Positions 7,415-15,700 of a stretch of DNA of 47,786 nucleotides are shown one piece after another. The translations under genes were made by a program, and so were the position numbers. Each line of letters opens with the position of its first letter. Positions within the stretch are counted from its first letter, which is position 1. The stretch comes from Chloroflexota bacterium (GTDB lineage: Bacteria > Chloroflexota > UBA6077): NCBI GenBank assembly GCA_021806765.1, contig JAJZQR010000004.1, positions 1-47,786 of the forward strand. The letters run 5' to 3'. The notes under the pieces are model-generated. The model searched no databases, was not told the DNA's origin, and was given only the letters and a program-made list of their open reading frames with translations.

Positions 7415-9550
7415 TCATTCTGGAGCCACCGGCAGAGTAAAGGAGAACGTCGAGCCCTTGCCCAGCTTGCTCTCGACCCATATCCGGCCACCATGGGCTT
7501 CGACGAGTCCTTTGGTTATGTGGAGCCCAAGCCCTAGACCGCCTTTCTTCTGGATGGCAGTCGGTGTCCGATAGTACCGCTGGAACAGCTTCGACACCTC
7601 TTCCGGGGACATGCCCTGTCCGTGATCGGTAATCGCTGTTACGACCTCTGCTCCGCTCAGCGTCATCGTGACGGTGACCGGGCTATCCGGCTCCGAGTAC
7701 TTGAGGGCATTGGTAAGGAGGTTCCTCAGGATCCGCTCCAGCTTGTCTGGATCGGCAAGAACCAGTGGCAACTCCTCCGGTAGTTCCACCCAAATCCTAT
7801 GAGCCTCCGCAGCCCCGGCCAATCGGTCTTTCAGATGGATGACGAAGGAGGGCAGGTCGATGGGCACGGGCGCCAGGCGGACCTGTCCTGCCTCCAACTG
7901 TGCTGACTCGGCCAGGTCCGTGATCATGCTGTTCATCCTCTGGCTGTTGATGACGATGGCCTCGATCGCCTTGCCTGCCATGCCCCCCTTCAGCCCTGCC
8001 TTCTCCAGCACTCGCTGCAAGAGTTGTGCGTGTCCTGTGATGGCCGTGAGTGGGTTGCGCAGATCGTGAGACACCGCCCGGACATAGTCATCCCTGGTCT
8101 GCTCCAGCAGGCGCAGCTGGGTAACGTCCCGCCCGATGATGATACCCAGGGCGATCCTTCCATCTCGACCAACAATTGGGCTGCCGGAAAAGAGTAGATT
8201 GCGCACGACCCCGTTTGCCGCGATCACGAGGACTTCTTGTTCCACCACCTTGTCGCCCCGAAGGGTGCGGCTGATGGGCCACTCGTCAGGAGGTAGAGGA
8301 CTCCCATCCGGTCGACGTACCTCTGGCGGGAAAGTGTCATCAACGTTCAGTGAGTCTGGCTTGTCCGGTAGGTCAAGCAGTTCTCGAGCCACCCGGTTGA
8401 CCAGCAGGATTCGCCCGGTCGGATCCGCGACCATCACCCCCTCCGCGAGGTTCTCGAGGATGGCACTCAGCTGTTTGCTGGCCTGCTCCGCCCTTTCTCG
8501 GTCCCCGGTGGCGGCAACGGCCAGCTGCTCGTTGGCCGCTTGCGCCCTTTCGGCCTGCTGTCGGGCCAACTCGCTCTGCTCGTACAGGGCGGCATGGTCG
8601 ATGTCCACCGCAAACAGGCGGGAGATCACCGCCACGGCTTGGAGATCCTCCTCATAGAAGCGGCGAGGAGCCCGCGACGCGTAGAGCATTGCCCCCATGA
8701 GGCGATCATCGGATAGGAGTGGGGCCGCAAGCCAGGAGACGATCTTCTCGCGCTCGATCACCGCACGGTCCATCTCGGACGTTGGAGGGCCGGTCCCGAC
8801 CTCTTCCGAATACAGGGGCATGCGCGTGCGGACCGCCTCACAGATGGCCGACGTGCAGTCGAGGGAAAGAGCCTGAAGCTGGTCGAGGGTGGTTGCCGAC
8901 AACCCGCGTTGGGCCGCTAGACGCAGATGCTGTCCGGTCTCGTCCAACAGCCAGACAGCTACTAGCGCCGCACCGCCCAACGCTTCAATGATCTGATTGA
9001 GCACGGACTCCAGAACGTGGTCCAGGTCCAACTGCGAGGAAATGCCCTGGGCAGCCGCAGTCACCGCTTGCCAATAGTTGTGGATCCGATGTCGGGCGGT
9101 AATGTCGGTGGCGATCATCATGCCCAGGACTACTCTCCCCCGAGGGTCCCGAATGGGCATGGCGGTAAACTCGACAACATACTCCCGCCCCTTCGCTGTG
9201 GTGATCGTGGCCCGCTGGCGGGGGATTACCTCCCCCTTGAGAGTCCTGCGCAACTCAGTGGGCGCGAAGTCCTTCTGCCCCACGTGCCAACCTGCAATCA
9301 AGCGGCCGTATTGGTCCAAAGGCCGGAGAGCAGCGGCCTTGTCCGCAATGTCCAGGAGGTTGAGGGCAGCCTGGTTGACAGACACTACAGTACCGGCAGT
9401 GTTGATGACCAACACCGCATCGGACATGGTGTCGGTCACCCCCTCCAGGAAAGGCAGCATCTCTCCGGCGGGCCTGTCGCGAGCTGCCACCGCACCCCCC
9501 TGTCTCCCCTTCGGTCCAAGTCGGTTCCTGACACCCGACCGCAGGAGCAC
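7415..9550 (-). CDS. Sensor histidine kinase with PAS, GAF and second PAS domains
   Basis: Cytoplasmic by its sequence: no membrane segment or signal peptide is visible. Order of domains: PAS (about residues 35-150, [20 protein letters not shown]), GAF (about 165-320), a coiled linker, a second PAS (about 362-480, [15 protein letters not shown]), then the kinase core. The phosphoacceptor His is residue 495 in [10 protein letters not shown], followed by the N box ([10 protein letters not shown], Asn 614), G1 (DHGQG, 642-646) and G2 (GLGLGL, 671-676) of the ATPase. GTG at 9550 gives 711 residues; an ATG at residue 31 just before the first PAS is possible. No response regulator is adjacent. It is the last gene of the minus-strand group with the sigma factor. 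Signal unknown. Confidence 0.9.
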   Translation of the reverse strand: MLLRSGVRNRLGPKGRQGGAVAARDRPAGEMLPFLEGVTDTMSDAVLVINTAGTVVSVNQAALNLLDIADKAAALRPLDQYGRLIAGWHVGQKDFAPTELRRTLKGEVIPRQRATITTAKGREYVVEFTAMPIRDPRGRVVLGMMIATDITARHRIHNYWQAVTAAAQGISSQLDLDHVLESVLNQIIEALGGAALVAVWLLDETGQHLRLAAQRGLSATTLDQLQALSLDCTSAICEAVRTRMPLYSEEVGTGPPTSEMDRAVIEREKIVSWLAAPLLSDDRLMGAMLYASRAPRRFYEEDLQAVAVISRLFAVDIDHAALYEQSELARQQAERAQAANEQLAVAATGDRERAEQASKQLSAILENLAEGVMVADPTGRILLVNRVARELLDLPDKPDSLNVDDTFPPEVRRPDGSPLPPDEWPISRTLRGDKVVEQEVLVIAANGVVRNLLFSGSPIVGRDGRIALGIIIGRDVTQLRLLEQTRDDYVRAVSHDLRNPLTAITGHAQLLQRVLEKAGLKGGMAGKAIEAIVINSQRMNSMITDLAESAQLEAGQVRLAPVPIDLPSFVIHLKDRLAGAAEAHRIWVELPEELPLVLADPDKLERILRNLLTNALKYSEPDSPVTVTMTLSGAEVVTAITDHGQGMSPEEVSKLFQRYYRTPTAIQKKGGLGLGLHITKGLVEAHGGRIWVESKLGKGSTFSFTLPVAPE

Positions 9551-9563
9551 CTACGCCTGTCAT

Positions 9564-9613
9564 CACGATAAGCAGCCTGCGCCTATCGTGTGGCTTGGAG
9601 AGATGCATGCATC
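9564..9613. promoter_or_regulatory. Two dyads upstream of the histidine kinase
   Basis: CACGATA (9564-9570) and TATCGTG (9584-9590) form a 7-bp inverted repeat with 13 bases between; the palindrome GATGCATGCATC follows at 9602-9613. Both lie in the 85-base gap before the kinase on its upstream side. A regulatory role is only inferred. Confidence 0.35.
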
Positions 9614-9635
9614 AATAGTGCCCGCGGTTGTTGTG

Positions 9636-9980
9636 TTAGTAACCGGCGCGCTCGTGGCTGCGAGGCTCCTGCGAATAGCAGTCTCTGCAGTAGACGGGCC
9701 TCTCGGCACGAGGAAGGAAAGGGACCTCGGTGGCCTTGCCACATCGGCTGCACACGACCGGATGCATCACGCGAGGCTCACTTCTTTGATTACCGTTGTC
9801 GCCGAAGCTCCTCCCGGGAGAGGCAGCTCTTCTGGCCCTGCGGATCTCGCGACACTCCGGGCAGCGCGAGGGCTCGTTCCGGTACCCCTGCCGGGCGAAT
9901 GCTTCCTGCTCGTCCACAGTGAAGGGATACGATCGTCCACAGTCACGGCACGCAACCAGAATCTTCTCGATGTAGGGCAT
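9636..9980 (-). CDS. Zinc-binding protein, CxxC-x17-CxxC type
   Basis: Four CxxC pairs: Cys 11/14, 40/43, 77/80 and 98/101. The first two with the spacer SYPFTVDEQEAFARQGYRNE and PSRCPECR match the small probable zinc-ribbon fold; the second two are exactly 17 residues apart (C80 to C98), the CxxC-x17-CxxC module. The protein is soluble; its linker is Arg-rich. It starts at an ATG with AAGGAGGATAA upstream and is 118 bases downstream of the sigma factor. A second protein of the same build (11868-12224) lies on the other side of the sigma factor, so the pair probably arose by duplication. Function unknown; nucleic acid or protein contact is the usual guess. Confidence 0.8.
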   Translation of the reverse strand: MPYIEKILVACRDCGRSYPFTVDEQEAFARQGYRNEPSRCPECREIRRARRAASPGRSFGDNGNQRSEPRVMHPVVCSRCGKATEVPFLPRAERPVYCRDCYSQEPRSHERAGY

Positions 9981-10098
9981 TTATCCTCCTTCAATTCCTG
10001 GCCACATTGGCCCAGTCAGGGGAGCACAAGATCAAGACACATTCGGACGGAACGCATTTCAAGACAGCTGACTGCAGAGCATCACCGGTGCGGAGCAA

Positions 10099-11568
10099 TC
10101 ACTCCAGGTAGTCCCTCAACTTCTTGCTCCGGCTGGGATGGCGCATCTTTCGCAGAGCCTTAGCTTCGATCTGCCGAATGCGCTCTCGGGTCACTCCGAA
10201 CTCCCGGCCAACCTCCTCCAGGGTCCGCTGCCGGCCGTCGTCCAGGCCAAACCGGAGTTGGAGGACCCGTCGCTCCCGGTAGGTGAGGGATTGCAGCACA
10301 CCGCCCATCTGCTCCCTGAGCAGTTGGTGGGAGGCCGCTTCGGCCGGTACCAACGCCGCCTGGTCCTGGATGAAGTCGCCCAGATGGCTGCTTTCCTCCT
10401 CGCCGATGGGCGTCTCCAGGGAGAGTGGATCCTGGCAGACCTTCATGATCTCCCGCACCCTATCCGCCGAGATCTCCATCTGCTCGCCGATCTCCGCAGA
10501 GGTTGGCTCACGCCCAAGGTCCTGCAGCAGCTGCCGTGAGAGGCGGTTCAGCTTGTTGATGGTCTCAACCATGTGAACAGGGACACGGATAGTCCGGGAC
10601 TGGTCGGCAATGGCCCGGGTGATCGCTTGCCTGATCCACCAGGTCGCATAGGTGGAGAACTTGAATCCCTTGCGAAACTCGAACTTCTCCACAGCCCGGA
10701 TGAGGCCGAGGTTCCCTTCCTGGATCAGGTCCAGGAGCGACATCCCCCTGCCCACATACTTCTTCGCCACGCTCACCACCAGCCTGAGGTTCGCCACGAC
10801 GAGGGCTGACCTCGCACGCTGCGCGTCAAGGGCGATAGTGTCCAGGCGGCCGTGGGCCTCCCAGGAGGGCGAGGAGAGGTAGTACTCCCCGAGAGAGGGG
10901 TCAGGCGAACCTTGCCTTCGGACGTCTGGGATGGCCGTCATCAGCAGATCCTGCGGAATCAGGCGGCAGAGGATGGATAGTTCCACGATGGAGCGATCCG
11001 CGATGGAGGGGTCGACCTCCATCTCCTGGGCGACGAGCCGCACTGCCTCAGGGTCAGTGGCGACAAGAGCGGCTAGCTGCTGCACGCTCCCGAGGATTCC
11101 CTCCACGGTGGAATCCGAGGGAAACAAGCTGTCCAGGTAAGGGAAGAGTTCACAGAACCGCCGGTACATATGACGAAAAACGGCGACCGCCTCGGCACTC
11201 GAGTCCGCCACGAGTTCCTCGACGGACCCGATCTTGGCTACCTCATCACCGAGAACGGCTGGAGAGCCGTCGCCCGAGCGGTAGCCGTTCTGGTTCTCGC
11301 GCAGCTCACGCTGGACTCTCCTAAGGAAGGAACCCTCTTCGATCTTGCGGGCAAGCCGCCTCTCCCCCTCCCTGCTCAGCAAAGGCACGACTCCGATCTC
11401 GCGAAGGTATGCCCGGACGGGGTCATCGAGGCCCTCATGGTCATCAATCCGAACCGCGGTATCGGCTATCTGCTCCTTTTCGGCATCGATCAGCCATGAG
11501 GGAGAGGGCTCTTCGCTATCCGGCTCGACCTGATCTGCTATGGGTACGGTCGGTGCGGTCTCCGCCAT
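10099..11568 (-). CDS. rpoD: RNA polymerase sigma factor RpoD/SigA family
   Basis: Primary-type sigma-70. Region 1.2 is at residues 48-80 ([17 protein letters not shown]), a divergent, probably non-conserved insert of about 165 residues follows, then region 2 ([48 protein letters not shown] to [15 protein letters not shown]), region 3 ([15 protein letters not shown]) and region 4 with the helix-turn-helix [27 protein letters not shown]. No long acidic N-terminal 1.1 domain. 489 residues is typical. AAGGAGGCTCAAC precedes the ATG at 11568. Whether it is the housekeeping sigma or an RpoD-like paralogue cannot be told from one window. It lies between two paralogous zinc proteins. Confidence 0.93.
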   Translation of the reverse strand: MAETAPTVPIADQVEPDSEEPSPSWLIDAEKEQIADTAVRIDDHEGLDDPVRAYLREIGVVPLLSREGERRLARKIEEGSFLRRVQRELRENQNGYRSGDGSPAVLGDEVAKIGSVEELVADSSAEAVAVFRHMYRRFCELFPYLDSLFPSDSTVEGILGSVQQLAALVATDPEAVRLVAQEMEVDPSIADRSIVELSILCRLIPQDLLMTAIPDVRRQGSPDPSLGEYYLSSPSWEAHGRLDTIALDAQRARSALVVANLRLVVSVAKKYVGRGMSLLDLIQEGNLGLIRAVEKFEFRKGFKFSTYATWWIRQAITRAIADQSRTIRVPVHMVETINKLNRLSRQLLQDLGREPTSAEIGEQMEISADRVREIMKVCQDPLSLETPIGEEESSHLGDFIQDQAALVPAEAASHQLLREQMGGVLQSLTYRERRVLQLRFGLDDGRQRTLEEVGREFGVTRERIRQIEAKALRKMRHPSRSKKLRDYLE

Positions 11569-11802
11569 GTTGAGCCTCCTTGTGAGCCGGCCACAGAGGG
11601 TAGTGCTGTGACCTATGCCGGCCTCTGTCGATCGTCCTCACCCCGCGAACCGCCGCACCCATCCGCGGTCCGCCACACGAGGTCGGGTTCGATTTGTACG
11701 GGTTTGTCTTGGCCACCAATCGGAGAGCACGGTACCATGGGGGCCGCTGACAGGATAGGAGCGCTTGCGACATGAGTCGGTGTAGGCTCTTGGCACAAAG
11801 AG

Positions 11803-11826
11803 GGGGGTGGCGAAATGGCCACCCCC
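11803..11826 (-). terminator. Hairpin downstream of the 11868-12224 zinc protein
   Basis: A 9-bp stem (GGGGGTGGC with GCCACCCCC) and a 6-base loop, followed on the minus strand by CTCTTTG. The T run is short, so termination may be partial, with some read-through to the sigma factor gene. Confidence 0.55.
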
Positions 11827-11867
11827 AAGATTGGGCATCTCGACGAGAGAAGTCGGTCGGGTTCCTA

Positions 11868-12224
11868 CTAGTAGCGGCTACCGCGGCTCCCACCACGTCC
11901 GCCGTACCCACCGCCATCAGAGGCACGCCGGGCCGAGAAGCAATCGGAGCAGTAGACGGGCTTCTCGCCGCTGGGCTGGAAGGGCACCTGGGTGTCCTTC
12001 CCGCACTGAGCGCAAACCGCCGGGAACATCTCCCGCTCGCGGCGCTCGTACCCGCCGCCGCTGGAATACCCGCTGCCACCACGGCTTGCCTTATTGGCAG
12101 CTCGGCAGCTGGGGCATCGGCTAGGCTCGTTGGTGAAGCCCTTCTGAGCGAAGAACTCCTGCTCTCCCGTCGTGAAGACGAACTCTTGGTTGCAGTCGCG
12201 GCAGGTGAGGGTTTTGTCTTGCAT
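11868..12224 (-). CDS. Zinc-binding protein, CxxC-x17-CxxC type (paralogue)
   Basis: ATG at 12224 gives 118 residues beginning MQDKTLTCRDCNQEF, the normal start of the family; an upstream extension to 12317 has no family match. Cys pairs at 8/11, 37/40, 71/74 and 92/95; C74 and C92 are 17 residues apart. FVFTTGEQEFFAQKGFTNEPSRCPSCR is the family signature. The tail and the linker are Gly/Ser/Tyr/Arg-rich (GGSGYSSGGGYERRE, GGGYGGRGGSRGSRY), like RNA-binding low-complexity tails. It resembles the protein at 9636-9980 in all four motifs. A clear promoter is at 12359-12387. Confidence 0.85.
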   Translation of the reverse strand: MQDKTLTCRDCNQEFVFTTGEQEFFAQKGFTNEPSRCPSCRAANKASRGGSGYSSGGGYERREREMFPAVCAQCGKDTQVPFQPSGEKPVYCSDCFSARRASDGGGYGGRGGSRGSRY

Positions 12225-12358
12225 GTTGATCACGCTGACTCCCATTTGGGTCTTTACTTGGAACGGTCCGTCAGCGCGATTGAGTTTGGGGAGAGGTCCA
12301 AACGAATGAACCATCAACCCATCGCCGAGGCGAGCTGAAGAAACCTACCAGCGGAGAC

Positions 12359-12387
12359 AGTATACACCCTGCCTGTGAACAGCACAA
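12359..12387 (-). promoter_or_regulatory. Sigma-70 promoter for the zinc protein/sigma factor group
   Basis: On the minus strand TTGTGC (12387-12382) and TATACT (12364-12359) are 17 bases apart. Transcription from near 12352 would leave a leader of about 130 bases before 12224. Confidence 0.65.
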
Positions 12388-12599
12388 GCTCCGCCGTTCC
12401 CGCGGCAGGGCCTTTCAGTTCTCGCTTGGTGCCTCGCCTGGTGACCGTCGGGACGCCCATCCAAGCCCGAAACCGGCATGATGGCGGCCCGAAACGGTGC
12501 CCTTGGGCTGCCGGATGCGGGTGTCCCAAGCGCAACGACAAAGAACCAAAAGCCCTGCCTGGAGTAAGACGAAGCCGCCGCCCTCAACGTCCCGCGTGG

Positions 12600-12636
12600 T
12601 ACAATGGCTGAGATTACATGATCCATTATTCATGCA
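12600..12636 (+). promoter_or_regulatory. -10 box and dyad operator before the glucan synthase
   Basis: TACAAT (12600-12605) is followed after 9 bases by TACATGA (12615-12621), 8 bases, TCATGCA (12630-12636). The layout, including a GTGG before the -10 box and ATT before the dyad, copies 4978-5018. No good -35 box stands 17 bases upstream, which suggests dependence on an activator or a weak promoter. About 95 bases separate the dyad from the start at 12734. Confidence 0.65.
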
Positions 12637-12733
12637 ATTACCTTCGCTATCACGGACGGGCTCGCTCGTCGTGTCGGTCCGTGCTGCGGTCAGAGGTTCG
12701 TGGAGGTGGTGTGAGGAATCTACTATCGGATTG

Positions 12734-15700
12734 ATGCGGGTCGGCAACAGGGCAGCTCCGGCCCTTGTCCTGGGCTCCTACCCGGATGTCGAGTCCGGTC
12801 GGCTGGCGTTGCGGCGCCTCCGCCGCGGCGGTTTCCGGCGTGCTGCTGCGGCCTGCTGCCTTCCTGACGGGCGAGCCGTCATCGATGACAACGGCTTCTC
12901 GCCGCTGCTGGCCATCCTGGTTGGCGGGCTGATCGCGATTGCCGTTGTAGCTGTCTACTTTCTTCTGGCACCGACGCACATCCTTCCAACTGCCCTGGGG
13001 TGGACAGCCATCGCCACCCTGACCACCGCAGGTGCGCTCGCGGGCTGGCTCCTCAGTCGACAGCTCGGTTTCGGCGTGCGCGACTCCGTTCTCGACCGCT
13101 ACCGCCGTTGGGTGACCGCGGGCGAGACACTAGTCATCGTCCAGGTGGAGGTCCACCAGTCTCGAACAGTACTCGCCCTGCTCCGCGAGACGGAAGGTGC
13201 CCTTCCGGTGACGTTCATCATCCGTCCGCGCAGCGCCGTCCTCGGCCGCGTCGCCGAGTTCCAGCGGCAAGAACGCTTCTCGTCGGAGCGGCTGAAGCTG
13301 CACGCGGCCTGGTTAGCCGGCCGGCACGCTGGTGCGCTTCGGACCCGCCGCCCCCAGCCCCTTTGGAACCGCCTGCGCGACTGCGAGCGGATCGTCGACG
13401 CGATCACCCTGGACCTCGCCCAGGCCGTCCAACTCGAGCAAAGGATCTCGATCTCGGCCGAGTGGCTGCTCGACAACGCCTACGTGATCCAGCGCCAGAT
13501 CGCTGATGTACGCCGGAACCTCTCCCATCAACTCTACGACGTCCTGCCGACGCTGGAGGTCGGCCCGCACCAGGGCGAGCCGCGGGCTTACGACCTTGCT
13601 GCACAGCTGGTCCTCCACACAGACGCCGGGCTTGCCGAGCAAGACGTGGTCGACTTCCTACTCGCCTACCAGCGAGTCTCGCCCCTGACCATGAGTGAAC
13701 TCTGGACGCTTCCCTTATTGCTTCGGCTTGCCCTGCTAGAGAGCCTGAGCTATCTGGCCACTCGGATCGACGAGCAGCAACACGAGTTCGAGTGGGCCGA
13801 TTTTTGGGCCAATCGGTTGCTCGTGGCCGCCCGCCGGACCCCGGACCGCCTACTCTTCACCCTCGCTGAGTTGGCCCGCGAGCATCCTGACCCTTCCACC
13901 GTGTTCGCGGACCGCCTGATGAGCCAACTCCAGGGCGAGTCCCTTGCGCTCGGCCCCGTGCTCGCCTGGCTGGAGCTGAAGTGGGGCCAGCCGGTGCCCG
14001 AGGCGATTCAGCAAGAGGAGCGCCGCCACGCCGCCGACCAGGCGACGATAGCCAATGGTATCGGCAGCCTGCGGTTACTCGTCCGGCTGGACTGGCGCGA
14101 CGTCTTCGAGCGGGTCAGCCTGGTCGATGAGAGTTTGCGGGCGGAGCCGGCAGACATCTACCGCCGGATGGACTTTCGGACGCGCGACCGCTACCGCCAC
14201 GTGGTGGAGGAGCTAGCCCGGCGCTCGCACGCGACCGAACTCGAGATCGCCCACACTGCCGTCGAGTTGTCCCGCGCGGCCGGCGGAGTCTGTCCCGGGC
14301 ACGTGGGGTACTACCTCATCGACGCCGGGCGCCAGCTGCTGGAATCCAGGGTCGGCTACCGTCAGACGGCTCCCCAACGACTTCGCCTCGGCATCCTCCG
14401 CTGGCCAGCCATCGAGTACCTCGGCGGCATCGCCATGGGCACAGCGCTTATCCTGGCGATTCCACTCGTCCTCGACGCCTCGCTCGGTGCGGACTTGGCC
14501 CAGCTCGCGGCCCTGGCCGCGCTCTGCCTCCTGGCGCTTGTGCCGGCGAGCGAACTGGCGGTCCAGGTCCTCAACTTCGTTGTGGGGACGGCACTGCATC
14601 CCGAACCCCTGCCCAAGCTCTCCTTCGACGACGGCGTTCCCGACGAGTGGCGGACCCTGGTCGTTGTGCCGACGCTGCTGGTCTCCTCAGGGTCGATCCA
14701 GGAGGACCTCGAACAGCTCGAGATTCGCTACCTGGCGGACCGCGACGCCAACCTCCGGTTCGCGCTCCTGGCCGACCCGATGGATGCTCCGGAGCGAGAG
14801 ATGCCGGAGGACGCCGCGCTGGTCGAGGCCGCCGTCCGGGGCATTGGGGAACTCAACGCCCGCTACGCCGGAAGCCAATTCGCCCTCTTCTTCCGCCCCC
14901 GCCGTTGGAGCGAGACCGAGCAGTGCTGGATGGGCTGGGAGCGCAAGCGCGGGAAGCTCGAGGAGCTCAATGCCTGGCTGCTCGGCGAGGCCGGGCCGTC
15001 TTCGGAGGTGCTGCGGCCGATCGCTGGCGACCTATCCCGGCTTCAAGACGTGCGGTTCGTGATCACCCTGGATGCCGACACCCAATTGCCCCACGGTACC
15101 GCCCGGCGTCTGATCGGCACGCTCGCTCATCCGCTCAACCGGCCGCGTCTGGCATCCGACGGGCGGCGGGTCGTCGGCGGCTATACGGTCATTCAGCCGC
15201 GGGTGAGCCCGAGCCTGCCCAGCGCGACCGCCACCCGTTTCTCCCGGACCTCCGCCGACTCCACCGGTCTCGACCCCTACTCCCAGGTTGTCTCCGACCT
15301 CTACCAGGATCTCGCGGGCGAGGGCAGCTACTACGGCAAGGGTATATACGACGTGGCGACCTTCCACCACGTGCTCGGCAGCCGATTCCCCCCGGCGACG
15401 CTGCTCAGCCACGACCTGCTCGAGGGCACCTACGTCCGGGTCGGGATGGCCACGGACATCGAACTCTTCGATTCCTTCCCCGGTAGCTACCTCGCCGATA
15501 CCCAGCGCCGGCATCGCTGGGTTCGCGGCGACTGGCAGATCGCCGCATGGTGTGGAGGCTCTGTTCCCGCAGCGGGGGGCCATTGGGAGCCGAACCCGCT
15601 TGGAGCTCTCAACCGCTGGAAGCTCCTCGATAACCTGCGGCGCAGCCTGGTCCCGCCCACCAGTGTCGGGCTGCTCCTGGCCGGCTGGCTGCTCTTTCCG

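Noticed and set aside
12497..12733. Upstream extension of the glucan synthase frame to 12497
   Set aside because: It would run through the promoter and dyad and has no family match before about 12734.
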